Source: Nemertoderma westbladi (lineage: Eukaryota > Xenacoelomorpha > Nemertodermatida > Nemertodermatidae). From it: 29,815 nucleotides of DNA. Shown here piece after piece: positions 9,995 to 16,773 of this stretch. Under the pieces are notes generated by a model. The model ran no database searches and was not told the origin of the DNA. It saw nothing but the letters and a program-made list of their open reading frames with translations. Where the stretch lies: NCBI GenBank assembly GCA_032718475.1, contig JAUCBJ010000927.1, positions 1 through 29,815 on the forward strand, written 5' to 3'. How positions within the stretch are numbered: the stretch's first letter is position 1; every line of letters begins with the position of its first letter. The position numbers were made by a program, and so were the translations under genes.

Positions 9995-10107
9995 TTAAAT
10001 TTACCAGGTCCCTAATACTAAGAAGAAATGTGTTAGTTTACTACAGTAGGCGTACAGTTATAAATAGCTGGCCTGGCGTCCTATCTAGAATTTTGGTTGC
10101 CTAGGTG

Positions 10108-10341
10108 GGCACGGCAACTTCCTATCAGAATGTCGGCGGGGACACGGTAGATGTTAGTATCCCTAATAGCCTCAATTTATATGCGCCTAGCAATAAACTG
10201 CCCTACCGCCTGAACGGTACGATCTCAATTCAGGTAAAAACACAGTATGCAGTAACCCTTCCTGACCTACAAGTTCTAATGCAAATGGACACCGTTGTAC
10301 TACAAACAGTCACCGACGCACCTATACTTAGCAAGAGTTAG
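10108..10341 (+). CDS. Short unrecognised open frame on the + strand
   Basis: The frame opens after TAG at 10099-10101 and ends at TAG 10339-10341. It has no ATG near its start. Composition is protein-like and beta-rich (VDVSIPNSLNLYAP, NGTISIQVKTQYAV), not low complexity. It is the only + strand frame in the inserted block with that look. No family is recognised. Confidence 0.2.
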   Translation, partial: GTATSYQNVGGDTVDVSIPNSLNLYAPSNKLPYRLNGTISIQVKTQYAVTLPDLQVLMQMDTVVLQTVTDAPILSKS

Positions 10342-10436
10342 GCGTACAGCTTGCTGCACCCTACCAATGTGTATGCCTTGTACTGGTGTGCCTGCGTCCT
10401 ATCTGTGTACTAGTATCTCTCTGCCTGATCTCCTCT

Positions 10437-10459
10437 CCCCCCCCCCCCCCCCCCCCCCC
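10437..10459. repeat. 23-C homopolymer (G run on the - strand)
   Basis: Uninterrupted C from 10437 to 10459, flanked by CTCCTCT on the left. On the - strand this is a G run followed by AGAGGAGA, which would suit a polypurine tract. Length is likely to be unstable and error-prone in sequencing. Confidence 0.8.
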
Positions 10460-10779
10460 GTAGGAATGTGAAGGTCTACTGCGGGTTTTTTCTGAATTAA
10501 GACAGTACAGTCCCTAGATGTAATTTTTAGCGCACAGCGTGTTAATACCTCTACCTTCGATCTTAGGTCTTACACTTAGGTAGCAAGGCATCGAACGCTG
10601 TCTAACCTTTCAGGCGATGGGCGAATAACTAAGAATGGATATTGCGGGTTGTCTCCTTCTACATTCCTCTGATGTTCTCATCTATTGCTGCGGTCCGATA
10701 TCTAGCCTGCCATCTGTCCCTCAGTTGGGTTCACCGTGGTGAAGCATAGTAAAAAACAGATGTATCAAATACTTCTAAC

Positions 10780-10785
10780 TTTATT
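10780..10785 (-). terminator. AATAAA polyadenylation signal
   Basis: AATAAA on the - strand, about 150 nt downstream of the TATA box at 10934-10940, as expected for the R region of an LTR. Confidence 0.5.
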
Positions 10786-10933
10786 ACAAATAACTAATAT
10801 ACAATAAATGTAACAAGAAATAACGTCGCTAATAATATCTAATACTAATACTAATATAATACACTTGTGTAAGAAAGAAGATGATAGATATAGTGATTGA
10901 TAGAATAAGATAACTAATGAACAAAATCGCACC

Positions 10934-11079
10934 TTTTATAGCAAATTTGTGCTGCTAACAATCCAGATAAATCTAGATTGTTCTATGAGTTCTACTAGGT
11001 TTTTAAAGATAATCATTGGTCCAGCAAACACGTATCTTGCACGACATTGGTTACTATCAAATAACTGCAATCGTATTGG
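10934..11079 (-). promoter_or_regulatory. LTR promoter: three CCAAT boxes and TATAAAA
   Basis: On the - strand CCAAT occurs at 11079-11075, 11050-11046 and 11019-11015, and TATAAAAGG follows at 10940-10932. Three correctly oriented CCAAT boxes within 65 bp and a consensus TATA about 75 bp downstream of the last one make a strong RNA polymerase II core promoter. Transcription would start near 10905 and run away from the BEL coding region, as in a 3' LTR. Confidence 0.6.
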
Positions 11080-11156
11080 TTAATCTACCTTGAGCAAATG
11101 CAATTTAATTCGTAGCGGTTAATTCAAATGAGTTGAAACTTAGCACAAAAAATAAT

Positions 11157-11232
11157 TCGCACCTGCTAGGATTCGAACTCGATACCTACTACACGAATTT
11201 CTAACGCTTAACCAACTGAGCTACTGAACCAC
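11157..11232 (-). repeat. tRNA-like sequence with A and B boxes (SINE head or pseudo-tRNA)
   Basis: On the - strand TAGCTCAGTTGG (11223-11212) matches the internal A box and GAGTTCGAATCC (11180-11169) the B box, at tRNA spacing. The acceptor ends GGTTCAG and CAGGTGC pair poorly, and the T stem has two mismatches, so this is not a functional tRNA by eye. It fits a tRNA-derived SINE head or a decayed tRNA lying in the LTR. Confidence 0.55.
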
Positions 11233-11698
11233 TTAAACAATGTTATACAAATAGATATAGTAAATGCAAATGAGGACTTAATGTAATCTTTATAGAAAGT
11301 TAATTCGAACAAAATAAAATTTTGAAAATCCACGGCATTTATGAGAATATAATTCTATACCGCTCCATGAAAACAGGATATTATCGTGCATAAAATATAC
11401 GGTTTTCACCAATACTAAATCAAATTATGGAATACTTGGGACGTACTTACATATTTACAAATTAAATCTCAACAATAATACCTTTACATAATAATTCGAT
11501 ACAAAATAATTACAAATTCAAACTTTACGTATTTAAGGCTTTATTAAGTAAGTACAATATAAATCTAAATTAAATTCACCAATATAAATCTATTGCATCT
11601 CAAATATTGCATAAATTCAAACAATCACAAATACAAATGCTACTTAAATATGAAACAAATTGCATAAGTTCGGAATAATTTCAAATAAATCACAAGAA

Positions 11699-11715
11699 AG
11701 GCTCACAAGTCTTCC
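11699..11715 (-). repeat. GRL-motif DNA copy 1
   Basis: On the - strand GGAAGACTTGTGAGCCT, coding GRLVSL and followed by TTTCT (Ser). It lies in a 29-codon open stretch inside the probable LTR. The flanks (GACGG... TTTCTTGTG) resemble copy 2. Confidence 0.8.
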
Positions 11716-11988
11716 GTCTGCTCTTGCCTTCTATTTACTGCGAATACAAGTACTGCTTCTTTATAAAATATAAATTGCATAATATTCGAAACAATAAATT
11801 GCGTAAGTTTGGAATGACTACAAATATAACACTTTCTAAATATAAATCTTTCTAAATATAAATTCCTTCTAAATATAAATTCCTTCTAAATTTCATAAAA
11901 TTGGAACAATACAAATACGTAAACTTGGGACAATATAAATTGCATAAATTTAGAACAATATAAACTGCATAAACAATACAAATTACAT

Positions 11989-12078
11989 AAACAATACATA
12001 AGAAATAAACAATACATAAGAAATAAACAATACATAAGAAATAAACAATACATAAGAAATAAACAATACATAAGAAAG
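11989..12078 (-). repeat. 18-bp tandem repeat, 5 copies
   Basis: The unit AAACAATACATAAGAAAT is repeated at 11989, 12007, 12025, 12043 and 12061. On the - strand it codes six-residue units (YVLFIS) in the same frame as GRL-motif copy 2, which sits immediately upstream on that strand. Confidence 0.9.
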
Positions 12079-12093
12079 GCTCACGAGTCTTCC
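12077..12093 (-). repeat. GRL-motif DNA copy 2
   Basis: On the - strand GGAAGACTCGTGAGCCT, coding GRLVSL in the frame EGVDGRLVSLS that runs on into the YVLFIS repeat. It overlaps the proposed LTR start at 12098-12092. Confidence 0.8.
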
Positions 12094-12113
12094 ATCCACT
12101 CCTTCCTTCCCGC

Positions 12114-12827
12114 TTATCGCTTAGCGGATCGAGCCCTGCCGCGTCCTCGAAAACTGCGTATCGGTAATTTAGCTCGTGATATGGGACTTGTGGGGCGAGT
12201 CACTAGTTTACCTTGGACGTTGGGAGATGGTACGACCATTTCCTCACATATTCGTCTCTTAGTTATCCCAAATCCTCGTCCGATTCCTCGTGACCGATCG
12301 GTTGTGTCTACCGTTGGTAAAACGTCTGGGAACGCGCGGGAAGCGGACGACACAGACCCAAGAGAAACTTGCGCCCCCTTTTGATCAGCTGGTATGTGTC
12401 CCGATCCTCCTTGCGGTTCTCTGGGAAGTGAAACTGTATCCCGAGTAATTCGAATAGTCGGTTCGTATCCCCTTCGTTCTTCAACATTTATAGTTTTCTT
12501 TAGTTGTTGGCTCACCTTTTGAACCCTTATGATCCTATTCTGTCCGTCCTCCCGAGGGTGACGTGCAGACGGCGCAACCGGAGTAGCTGGTATGTTGGTT
12601 GCCTCTAGGATCTCCTCTTCCTCGAATACACTCGCTCGTATGCGTTTGTGGTAGAATGCGGCTCGGTACGCCCATGCGACGGTTAACCAAGCTCCCTTAT
12701 TTCGCTTTTCCGTTCGGAAACGATCAAATTCACCATATGTGATACGATTGACTACTTTCTGGAAGTTCCATGTATTCTTATTATCGGGGTGAATCTGTAA
12801 CAAGTATTCGCGCACAATAATATCCAC
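12114..12827 (-). CDS. Downstream module, last reading frame: basic RGR-tailed protein part
   Basis: A 237-codon frame with a GTG at its left limit and no ATG, so it is more likely the continuation of the preceding frame through a +1 shift (overlap 12781-12827) than a separate gene. The first 80 residues are aromatic and basic (YGEFDRFRTEKRNKGAWLTVAW). The middle is a disordered Pro/Ser/Arg-rich stretch and the end is RSFRGRGRARSAKR, a likely nucleic-acid-binding tail. No family is recognised. The stop overlaps the purine run that may be the polypurine tract, so this is the last coding part of the element. Confidence 0.55.
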   Translation of the reverse strand: MDIIVREYLLQIHPDNKNTWNFQKVVNRITYGEFDRFRTEKRNKGAWLTVAWAYRAAFYHKRIRASVFEEEEILEATNIPATPVAPSARHPREDGQNRIIRVQKVSQQLKKTINVEERRGYEPTIRITRDTVSLPREPQGGSGHIPADQKGAQVSLGSVSSASRAFPDVLPTVDTTDRSRGIGRGFGITKRRICEEMVVPSPNVQGKLVTRPTSPISRAKLPIRSFRGRGRARSAKR

Positions 12828-13878
12828 TATCGTGAGGCAAAATATCGACTACCTCGATTAGTTCGTCATATTGTGGTATAGCGGAGATATATCCTTCCGA
12901 CATCATCGTTTGGGGATTTACCGCCCAAAATCCAAGATGCGCTCTCATCGGGAATCGTCTTCTTTGTGCCGATACATGTTCGTCAGCTAAATCTTCCAAA
13001 TCGTCGAATAGTTTTCTCACGAGTTTTACAGATTCGTGTTCGTAAGGTATGTCTCGCAATTGGCATTCAGATGCTCGATGTCCCTTTATATTGCAATATG
13101 TGCATTGAGCCATAAATCTCCAGTAAGTATAAAATGTATGGGACCCTTGATCTCCACACCATCCACAGATTAGTTGAGTCGTAGTAATGTGCTTTCCACT
13201 GCACTTTGTCGAATGATGTCCAGCGACGCCACATTTACCACACATCGTATTGGCAGGGTACCACACTCGCTCATATATAAGATCTCCAATTGGTCGAGCG
13301 CTTCCTCCCACACTATAGTCATAATCGTCTGGATCGATAGGTTGGTGTGTTTCAGAAGGTTGTATGCAAACTACAGCATCTGTTGCTTCTAGTTGTCGAA
13401 TCTCCGTCTGAAATTTCTTCGGGAGGTTCCTTTCAATCTCAAGAAGTTCCTCTAAAGGATCGTCAATGGTCGTTGTTACTTCGAAATCATCACCTAAGTG
13501 ACCGATAGGCGCACGCGTCTGCCGTGATTCGTCCGTAACCTCTACGATACGTTCTCCTTCATAAGGTAACAATGTAAACATAGATGGTCTTTCGATAAGA
13601 GATCCCGCACAGCGAAGATACACATCTCGAAATATACTAAATCCTGCTCGAGTAAAGGCATTGCACTGAGCGTCGGAATTGTAGAAGGGTTCGAGAAATC
13701 GTCTAAACACGTCAGTATGAATTCTCCCTTCCGCGTAGAATGTATGATCTTCTCCGAGGCAAAGTGGATGTCGTTTTAGAGTCCGAGACACAATGTCGGC
13801 GATCAAGCAAACATTCACCGATGACTCTATCGCTAAATAATATTGTAGTACTGCTCTTGGAGGTGAAGTAATAGTCCA
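12781..13878 (-). CDS. Downstream module: zinc-knuckle part following the exonuclease
   Basis: The frame begins right after the TAA at 13879-13881 and is in the same frame as the exonuclease part, so one stop codon separates them. Counting from the GTG at 13818, an acidic region of about 180 residues is followed by CGKCGVAGHHSTKC (residues 193-206) and CTYCNIKGHRASEC (239-252), both perfect CX2CX4HX4C knuckles. A divergent third Cys/His group (CGWCGDQGSH) lies between them. Such knuckles bind single-stranded nucleic acid in Gag and host RNA proteins. The element has a separate gag with its own knuckles (21548-23246), so this is not simply a duplicated gag: the surrounding sequence is not Gag-like. 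Role unknown. Confidence 0.6.
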   Translation of the reverse strand, partial: WTITSPPRAVLQYYLAIESSVNVCLIADIVSRTLKRHPLCLGEDHTFYAEGRIHTDVFRRFLEPFYNSDAQCNAFTRAGFSIFRDVYLRCAGSLIERPSMFTLLPYEGERIVEVTDESRQTRAPIGHLGDDFEVTTTIDDPLEELLEIERNLPKKFQTEIRQLEATDAVVCIQPSETHQPIDPDDYDYSVGGSARPIGDLIYERVWYPANTMCGKCGVAGHHSTKCSGKHITTTQLICGWCGDQGSHTFYTYWRFMAQCTYCNIKGHRASECQLRDIPYEHESVKLVRKLFDDLEDLADEHVSAQRRRFPMRAHLGFWAVNPQTMMSEGYISAIPQYDELIEVVDILPHDSGYYCARILVTDSPR

Positions 13879-14892
13879 TTATACGCATCCTCTCCATTTA
13901 AGCTGTGATTCAAACTCATTTATATCCAGAGTATCACCTTCTCCATACGTTTCGATATACTTTGTTCTTTTACTTTCCTTGTAATCCCAATTAAACATCA
14001 GGTAGGAAATGTATCCAGTTCCGGTTTTCTGAGTATCATACTCACGGAAGTATCCTTGTTCTATAGACCACAGTATAAGAGGTCGGGTGTCGACGTAAGG
14101 TGTCGGTAATCGGTCATCACTGTCCGACATGCCGGCAAAGTTGCTAATTAAATCCTCTCTAACTCCTGATCCAATCTTTACAACGGTTTTATCTAAAATG
14201 ATATTTCTCACCATCTTCGGTAACATCCTAGCGTCGATGTTGCAGGCTTGGTCCGTCTTCTTTACTATATTAGTGATGAGATGGTGTCGCTTGGTAGTTC
14301 CTGGAGGTATCGGCATTCGCTTGTCGCTCCTTTGTCTACTGAAAACGTGCAAAACTCCGTCTGCCGCTCTAATTTGTATAGTCTTGGAAGTCAGACTCTG
14401 TCGATGGCTGCCGCCCTCGTTGTCATAAAACATGTAACCATTTTCCTGAAACGATCTAAACGTCCTATTCCATTTGTCCAGTAATTTTTCCGAAGGTTGC
14501 CAAATCTTCTCTATGTCCTTCTCGTCCTCGAAACGAATGACTTTACCTTGCCAGTTTGTAGCAATGTCTGTATCCGACTCAAAGGTTCCTGTTCCGATCC
14601 ACAAACGAATTGTTCTGGTCAGATATCCTCTTAAGTTACTCGGAGCTATATCAGCGCCAGCTCTATCCAGTTCCCTAAAGTCTTGAATATGAGGCGGAAC
14701 ATTATGCACGACCTTTTGCGTAATATGTCTACGTAAATCATATATCTTAACCATATCGCTTAGAACAACTGCAGGAAGAAACTCTAAGTTTGAAATGATT
14801 TCCGGATGATCCACAATAGGTATTTCATACATTGTATCTTGTCGAACTGGTACACTAATAGGGAAATTGAGTGTCGTACTCAATGGTTTCAT
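13879..14892 (-). CDS. DEDDy 3'-5' exonuclease-like protein (WRN/RNase D pattern)
   Basis: A 337-codon frame whose ATG overlaps the previous stop as ATGA. Seen in the translation: YMFYDNEGG at 153-161 gives D157-x-E159, followed by KTIQIRAADGVLHVFS, the layout of exonuclease motif I and the next strand. VVKIGSGVREDLISN gives D247 (motif II). YIETYGEGDTLD gives Y316-x3-D320 (motif III, DEDDy type). The distance from D247 to Y316 is 69 residues, the same as between the corresponding residues of human WRN as I recall them. N-terminal 140 residues are unassigned. Known members trim RNA or DNA from the 3' end with two metal ions. Finding one beside gag-pol in an LTR element is unexpected. It could act on cDNA ends or on RNA, or be a captured host gene. 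Activity is inferred only. Confidence 0.65.
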   Translation of the reverse strand: MKPLSTTLNFPISVPVRQDTMYEIPIVDHPEIISNLEFLPAVVLSDMVKIYDLRRHITQKVVHNVPPHIQDFRELDRAGADIAPSNLRGYLTRTIRLWIGTGTFESDTDIATNWQGKVIRFEDEKDIEKIWQPSEKLLDKWNRTFRSFQENGYMFYDNEGGSHRQSLTSKTIQIRAADGVLHVFSRQRSDKRMPIPPGTTKRHHLITNIVKKTDQACNIDARMLPKMVRNIILDKTVVKIGSGVREDLISNFAGMSDSDDRLPTPYVDTRPLILWSIEQGYFREYDTQKTGTGYISYLMFNWDYKESKRTKYIETYGEGDTLDINEFESQLKWRGCV

Positions 14893-15821
14893 GATCGAAG
14901 TACTATGCGGTTGCTTTCCGGGGATGCAATCTGTAGTCTCTGAATAACGTTTTGGGCAAAGTTTATACTTTCAAAAACTTCCGGTGTCATCTCCTTAGCT
15001 GAAGTTTGATCGTGTGACGTCCAATGGTAAGGTAGGCTCGTGAGTCTTCCGCCCCATTCTTCCATCTCACCTTTCTCGAAAGCCTTATAGGCTCTGTATA
15101 GGCTAAGAGCTTCTTTCTTTTCGCGGGTTGACTGAGTCGCCTCGTCCAGCGTAAGTTCAAATGCATCGGGTTCAAAAATCTTAGGTGGGTAAATGACAAT
15201 TTCTCCCGCCTTTGGTCCACACATAGCGAATGAATGATATGGATTCGATAAAGGATACCCTCCTTCCTGGTAGCGTAGTTGTTGATGGTTCGAACACCTC
15301 GCCAATATCGGTTCGGGATTTTCCTTATTCAAACGCATCGGAATCGCGTTTCGTTGTTCGCGCATACAAGCACCACATTGATAATAAAGTTTATAAACTG
15401 AAAAGGCTTCCTTTGTTTCTCTATCGTCCCCTCGAGTTCGTCTGTAAAGATGCATTCCATCGAATTCATCGCGTACTGCAGGCATAGGTTCATGTGCCTT
15501 CAGGTATTGCATGGTATGATACAAACGACTTATTTCGGTATCCGGGTCTTCGCTAATATCTCCCGTATCACATAAAGCGTCGTACGGGTAAAGTTCATTG
15601 AAGGTTTTGCGTAAACTTTCGATTCTTTCATTTAACGCGTTTTGCCTTCTCTTTAATACGTTCGAGTCATATTTAGTCTTTGCGAGTTTCGCTGTACTCT
15701 CTGATAAATCCTTTATTCCGAATATGGTGTAATCCTTTGCGCCGAATCTTTCGAATGGAGCTGCTGCTTCCTCTTAGATATCATATCCCCATCTCGGCTC
15801 TCCATGTATCCCCTTCGCCAT
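14889..15821 (-). CDS. Downstream module, first reading frame: unknown protein with Cys/His cluster
   Basis: The ATG at 15821 has A at -3 and G at +4. The frame runs to 14889 with one internal TAA (15774-15776) after 15 codons, so the copy may be broken or start later. The protein is charged and helical at first (LNERIESLRKTFNELYPYD). It then has a possible zinc site, CGACMREQ... followed about 20 residues later by CSNH. A central aromatic region follows (YHSFAMCGPKAGEIVIYPPK), then the GRLTSLP peptide, and a C-terminal stretch that overlaps the exonuclease frame (-1 relation, ATGA). No family is recognised. Sharing the strand, overlap and order with the exonuclease frame, it was probably made from the same transcript. 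Confidence 0.55.
15034..15050 (-). repeat. GRL-motif DNA copy 3
   Basis: On the - strand GGAAGACTCACGAGCCT, coding GRLTSL followed by Pro, inside the first frame of the downstream module. Confidence 0.85.
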
Positions 15822-15850
15822 TATTTGAAGTATGGTTACATAATCATTAC

Positions 15851-15868
15851 TACTAGAGGGAATACAAC
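15851..15868 (-). promoter_or_regulatory. Possible 3' splice site upstream of the downstream module
   Basis: On the - strand TTGTATTCCCTCTAG ends with AG at 15854-15853, 32 nt before the ATG at 15821. A pyrimidine-rich tract and AG at this distance would allow the module to be translated from a spliced mRNA, like env. A very short upstream frame (ATG ATT ATG TAA) lies between. Confidence 0.3.
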
Positions 15869-16180
15869 AGAGTTTATTGTTAGTTGTAAGGAGATGTGAG
15901 AGTTTTCGTCTGCCCTTTTGGCTCGACAACGCTCTAACCTCCTACCCATAGCCTAAGATCTAGGGTTTCTTTAATGACACACTGTTTCTTATCTAAAATT
16001 TTTTACCGAAATAAAAACGAATTTGGGCTAAACTGGCTGTGAGTCTAAAATACTCACTTTTTGATCCCAAACTATTATCAGAAAATAAGCAGTCAAGAGT
16101 TAGTAATAAATATAGGGAAGTCTATTATTTGACGTAACTTATTGAAACAAGACCGTGTAAATTTTATTAAAATTTTAGAA

Positions 16181-16197
16181 AGGCTCGCGAGTCTTCC
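16181..16197 (-). repeat. GRL-motif DNA copy 4
   Basis: On the - strand GGAAGACTCGCGAGCCT, coding GRLASL followed by Ser in the frame LEKQENGRLASLSKIL, in the spacer between pol and the downstream module. Confidence 0.8.
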
Positions 16198-16482
16198 GTT
16201 CTCTTGTTTCTCTAATTTTAAGTTCCACCCGACTGTACCCTGAAATCTATTCACTGGAGAAAATTTTGAAAATTTTCAAATCCAATTGGATTGTCTAAAA
16301 TTTCGAAAATGTCTCAATATTGTGAGTTCCAAGTAGAATTCCATTTCTTATACCTACAAATCCCGCTCCTATGTGACACATAAGGGTACTACCCTCAATG
16401 TTCACATATAAAGACAATGGAATTCTACCGCTGTCTTTACTACAGTGTACAGGTACGTGGAAATCTATTTGTAAACTCTATA

Positions 16483-16773
16483 CTATTTACTAACATTAGT
16501 TGGAGACTTGTAATCTCCAGACTTGTTTCGCGTCTCTTCAAGAAGTACGAGACGTTGAGTCGGTCTGTCTACTGTACGACCGTCAATTGTCCGTACCGTC
16601 ACAGTTCTTGTCACTCCATCCATAGATGGGTGTGTGTCTAAAATAACACCTGTTATCCAGAAGCGTCTTTTTAAATTCACTTCTGCTAACAGTACATGAT
16701 CTCCCGGCTTTAAAGCGCGAGTATTGTTGTACCAAGTAGTTCTGGCAGAAATAGAGGGCAAATAATGATTTTG
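16483..16773 (-). CDS. BEL/Pao pol C-terminal domain (DUF5641-like)
   Basis: This continues the integrase frame in phase after a single TAG at 16772-16774. The pattern ARTTWYNNTRALKPGDHVLL, then a strand pair, and TRTVTVRTIDG with RPTQRLVLLE is the conserved domain that closes BEL/Pao Pol after the integrase core (a small beta-barrel-like domain). The stop is the only break between the two, and the domain is otherwise complete, ending at TAA 16483-16485. Confidence 0.8.
   Translation of the reverse strand, partial: QNHYLPSISARTTWYNNTRALKPGDHVLLAEVNLKRRFWITGVILDTHPSMDGVTRTVTVRTIDGRTVDRPTQRLVLLEETRNKSGDYKSPTNVSK

Larger units (their letters stand above)
9460..10736. other. Unassigned segment between the BEL LTR and Gypsy pol
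   Basis: This 1.28-kb piece belongs neither to Gypsy pol nor to the recognised BEL parts. Seen on the - strand it ends ...AACTTTACA at 9460, has a TATAAAT near 9689 and a polypurine-like run (a 23-G stretch and AGAGGAGA near 10429-10459). These are features of an LTR, but the expected TG/CA ends next to the tract are not found. Two modest reading frames lie in it. It could be the remains of another LTR element, part of the BEL 3' end, or filler DNA. Confidence 0.5.
10737..12098 (-). mobile_element. Probable 3' LTR of the - strand BEL/Pao element
   Basis: On the - strand, the last reading frame stops at 12114 and is followed at once by the purine run GCGGGAAGGAAGGAG, then TGGATGG at 12098. 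About 1.36 kb later the sequence ...GCTTCACCA ends at 10737, giving TGG...CCA ends. Between them are three CCAAT boxes, a TATAAAA, about 155 nt, then AATAAA, the arrangement of U3-R-U5. It also holds tandem repeats and a tRNA-like stretch. The 5' LTR copy is missing because the 5' end of the element is lost, so the limits cannot be confirmed from the window. Confidence 0.45.
15822..16482 (-). other. Spacer between BEL pol and the downstream module
   Basis: There is no long coding frame. It holds GRL-motif copy 4 in an open stretch of about 60 codons and a polypyrimidine-AG (see the splice site entry). An AATTTTCAAAATTTTC-type AT repeat lies near 16265. In retroviruses this is where the env leader and splice acceptor would lie. 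Confidence 0.55.

Noticed and set aside
11157-11232. Functional tRNA gene on the - strand
   Set aside because: Acceptor and T stems do not pair well enough; only the A and B boxes are good.
12114-15821. Envelope gene, as in some other BEL/Pao elements
   Set aside because: No signal peptide, membrane helix, glycosylation-rich ectodomain or fusion-like segment is seen. Exonuclease and zinc-knuckle patterns fit better.
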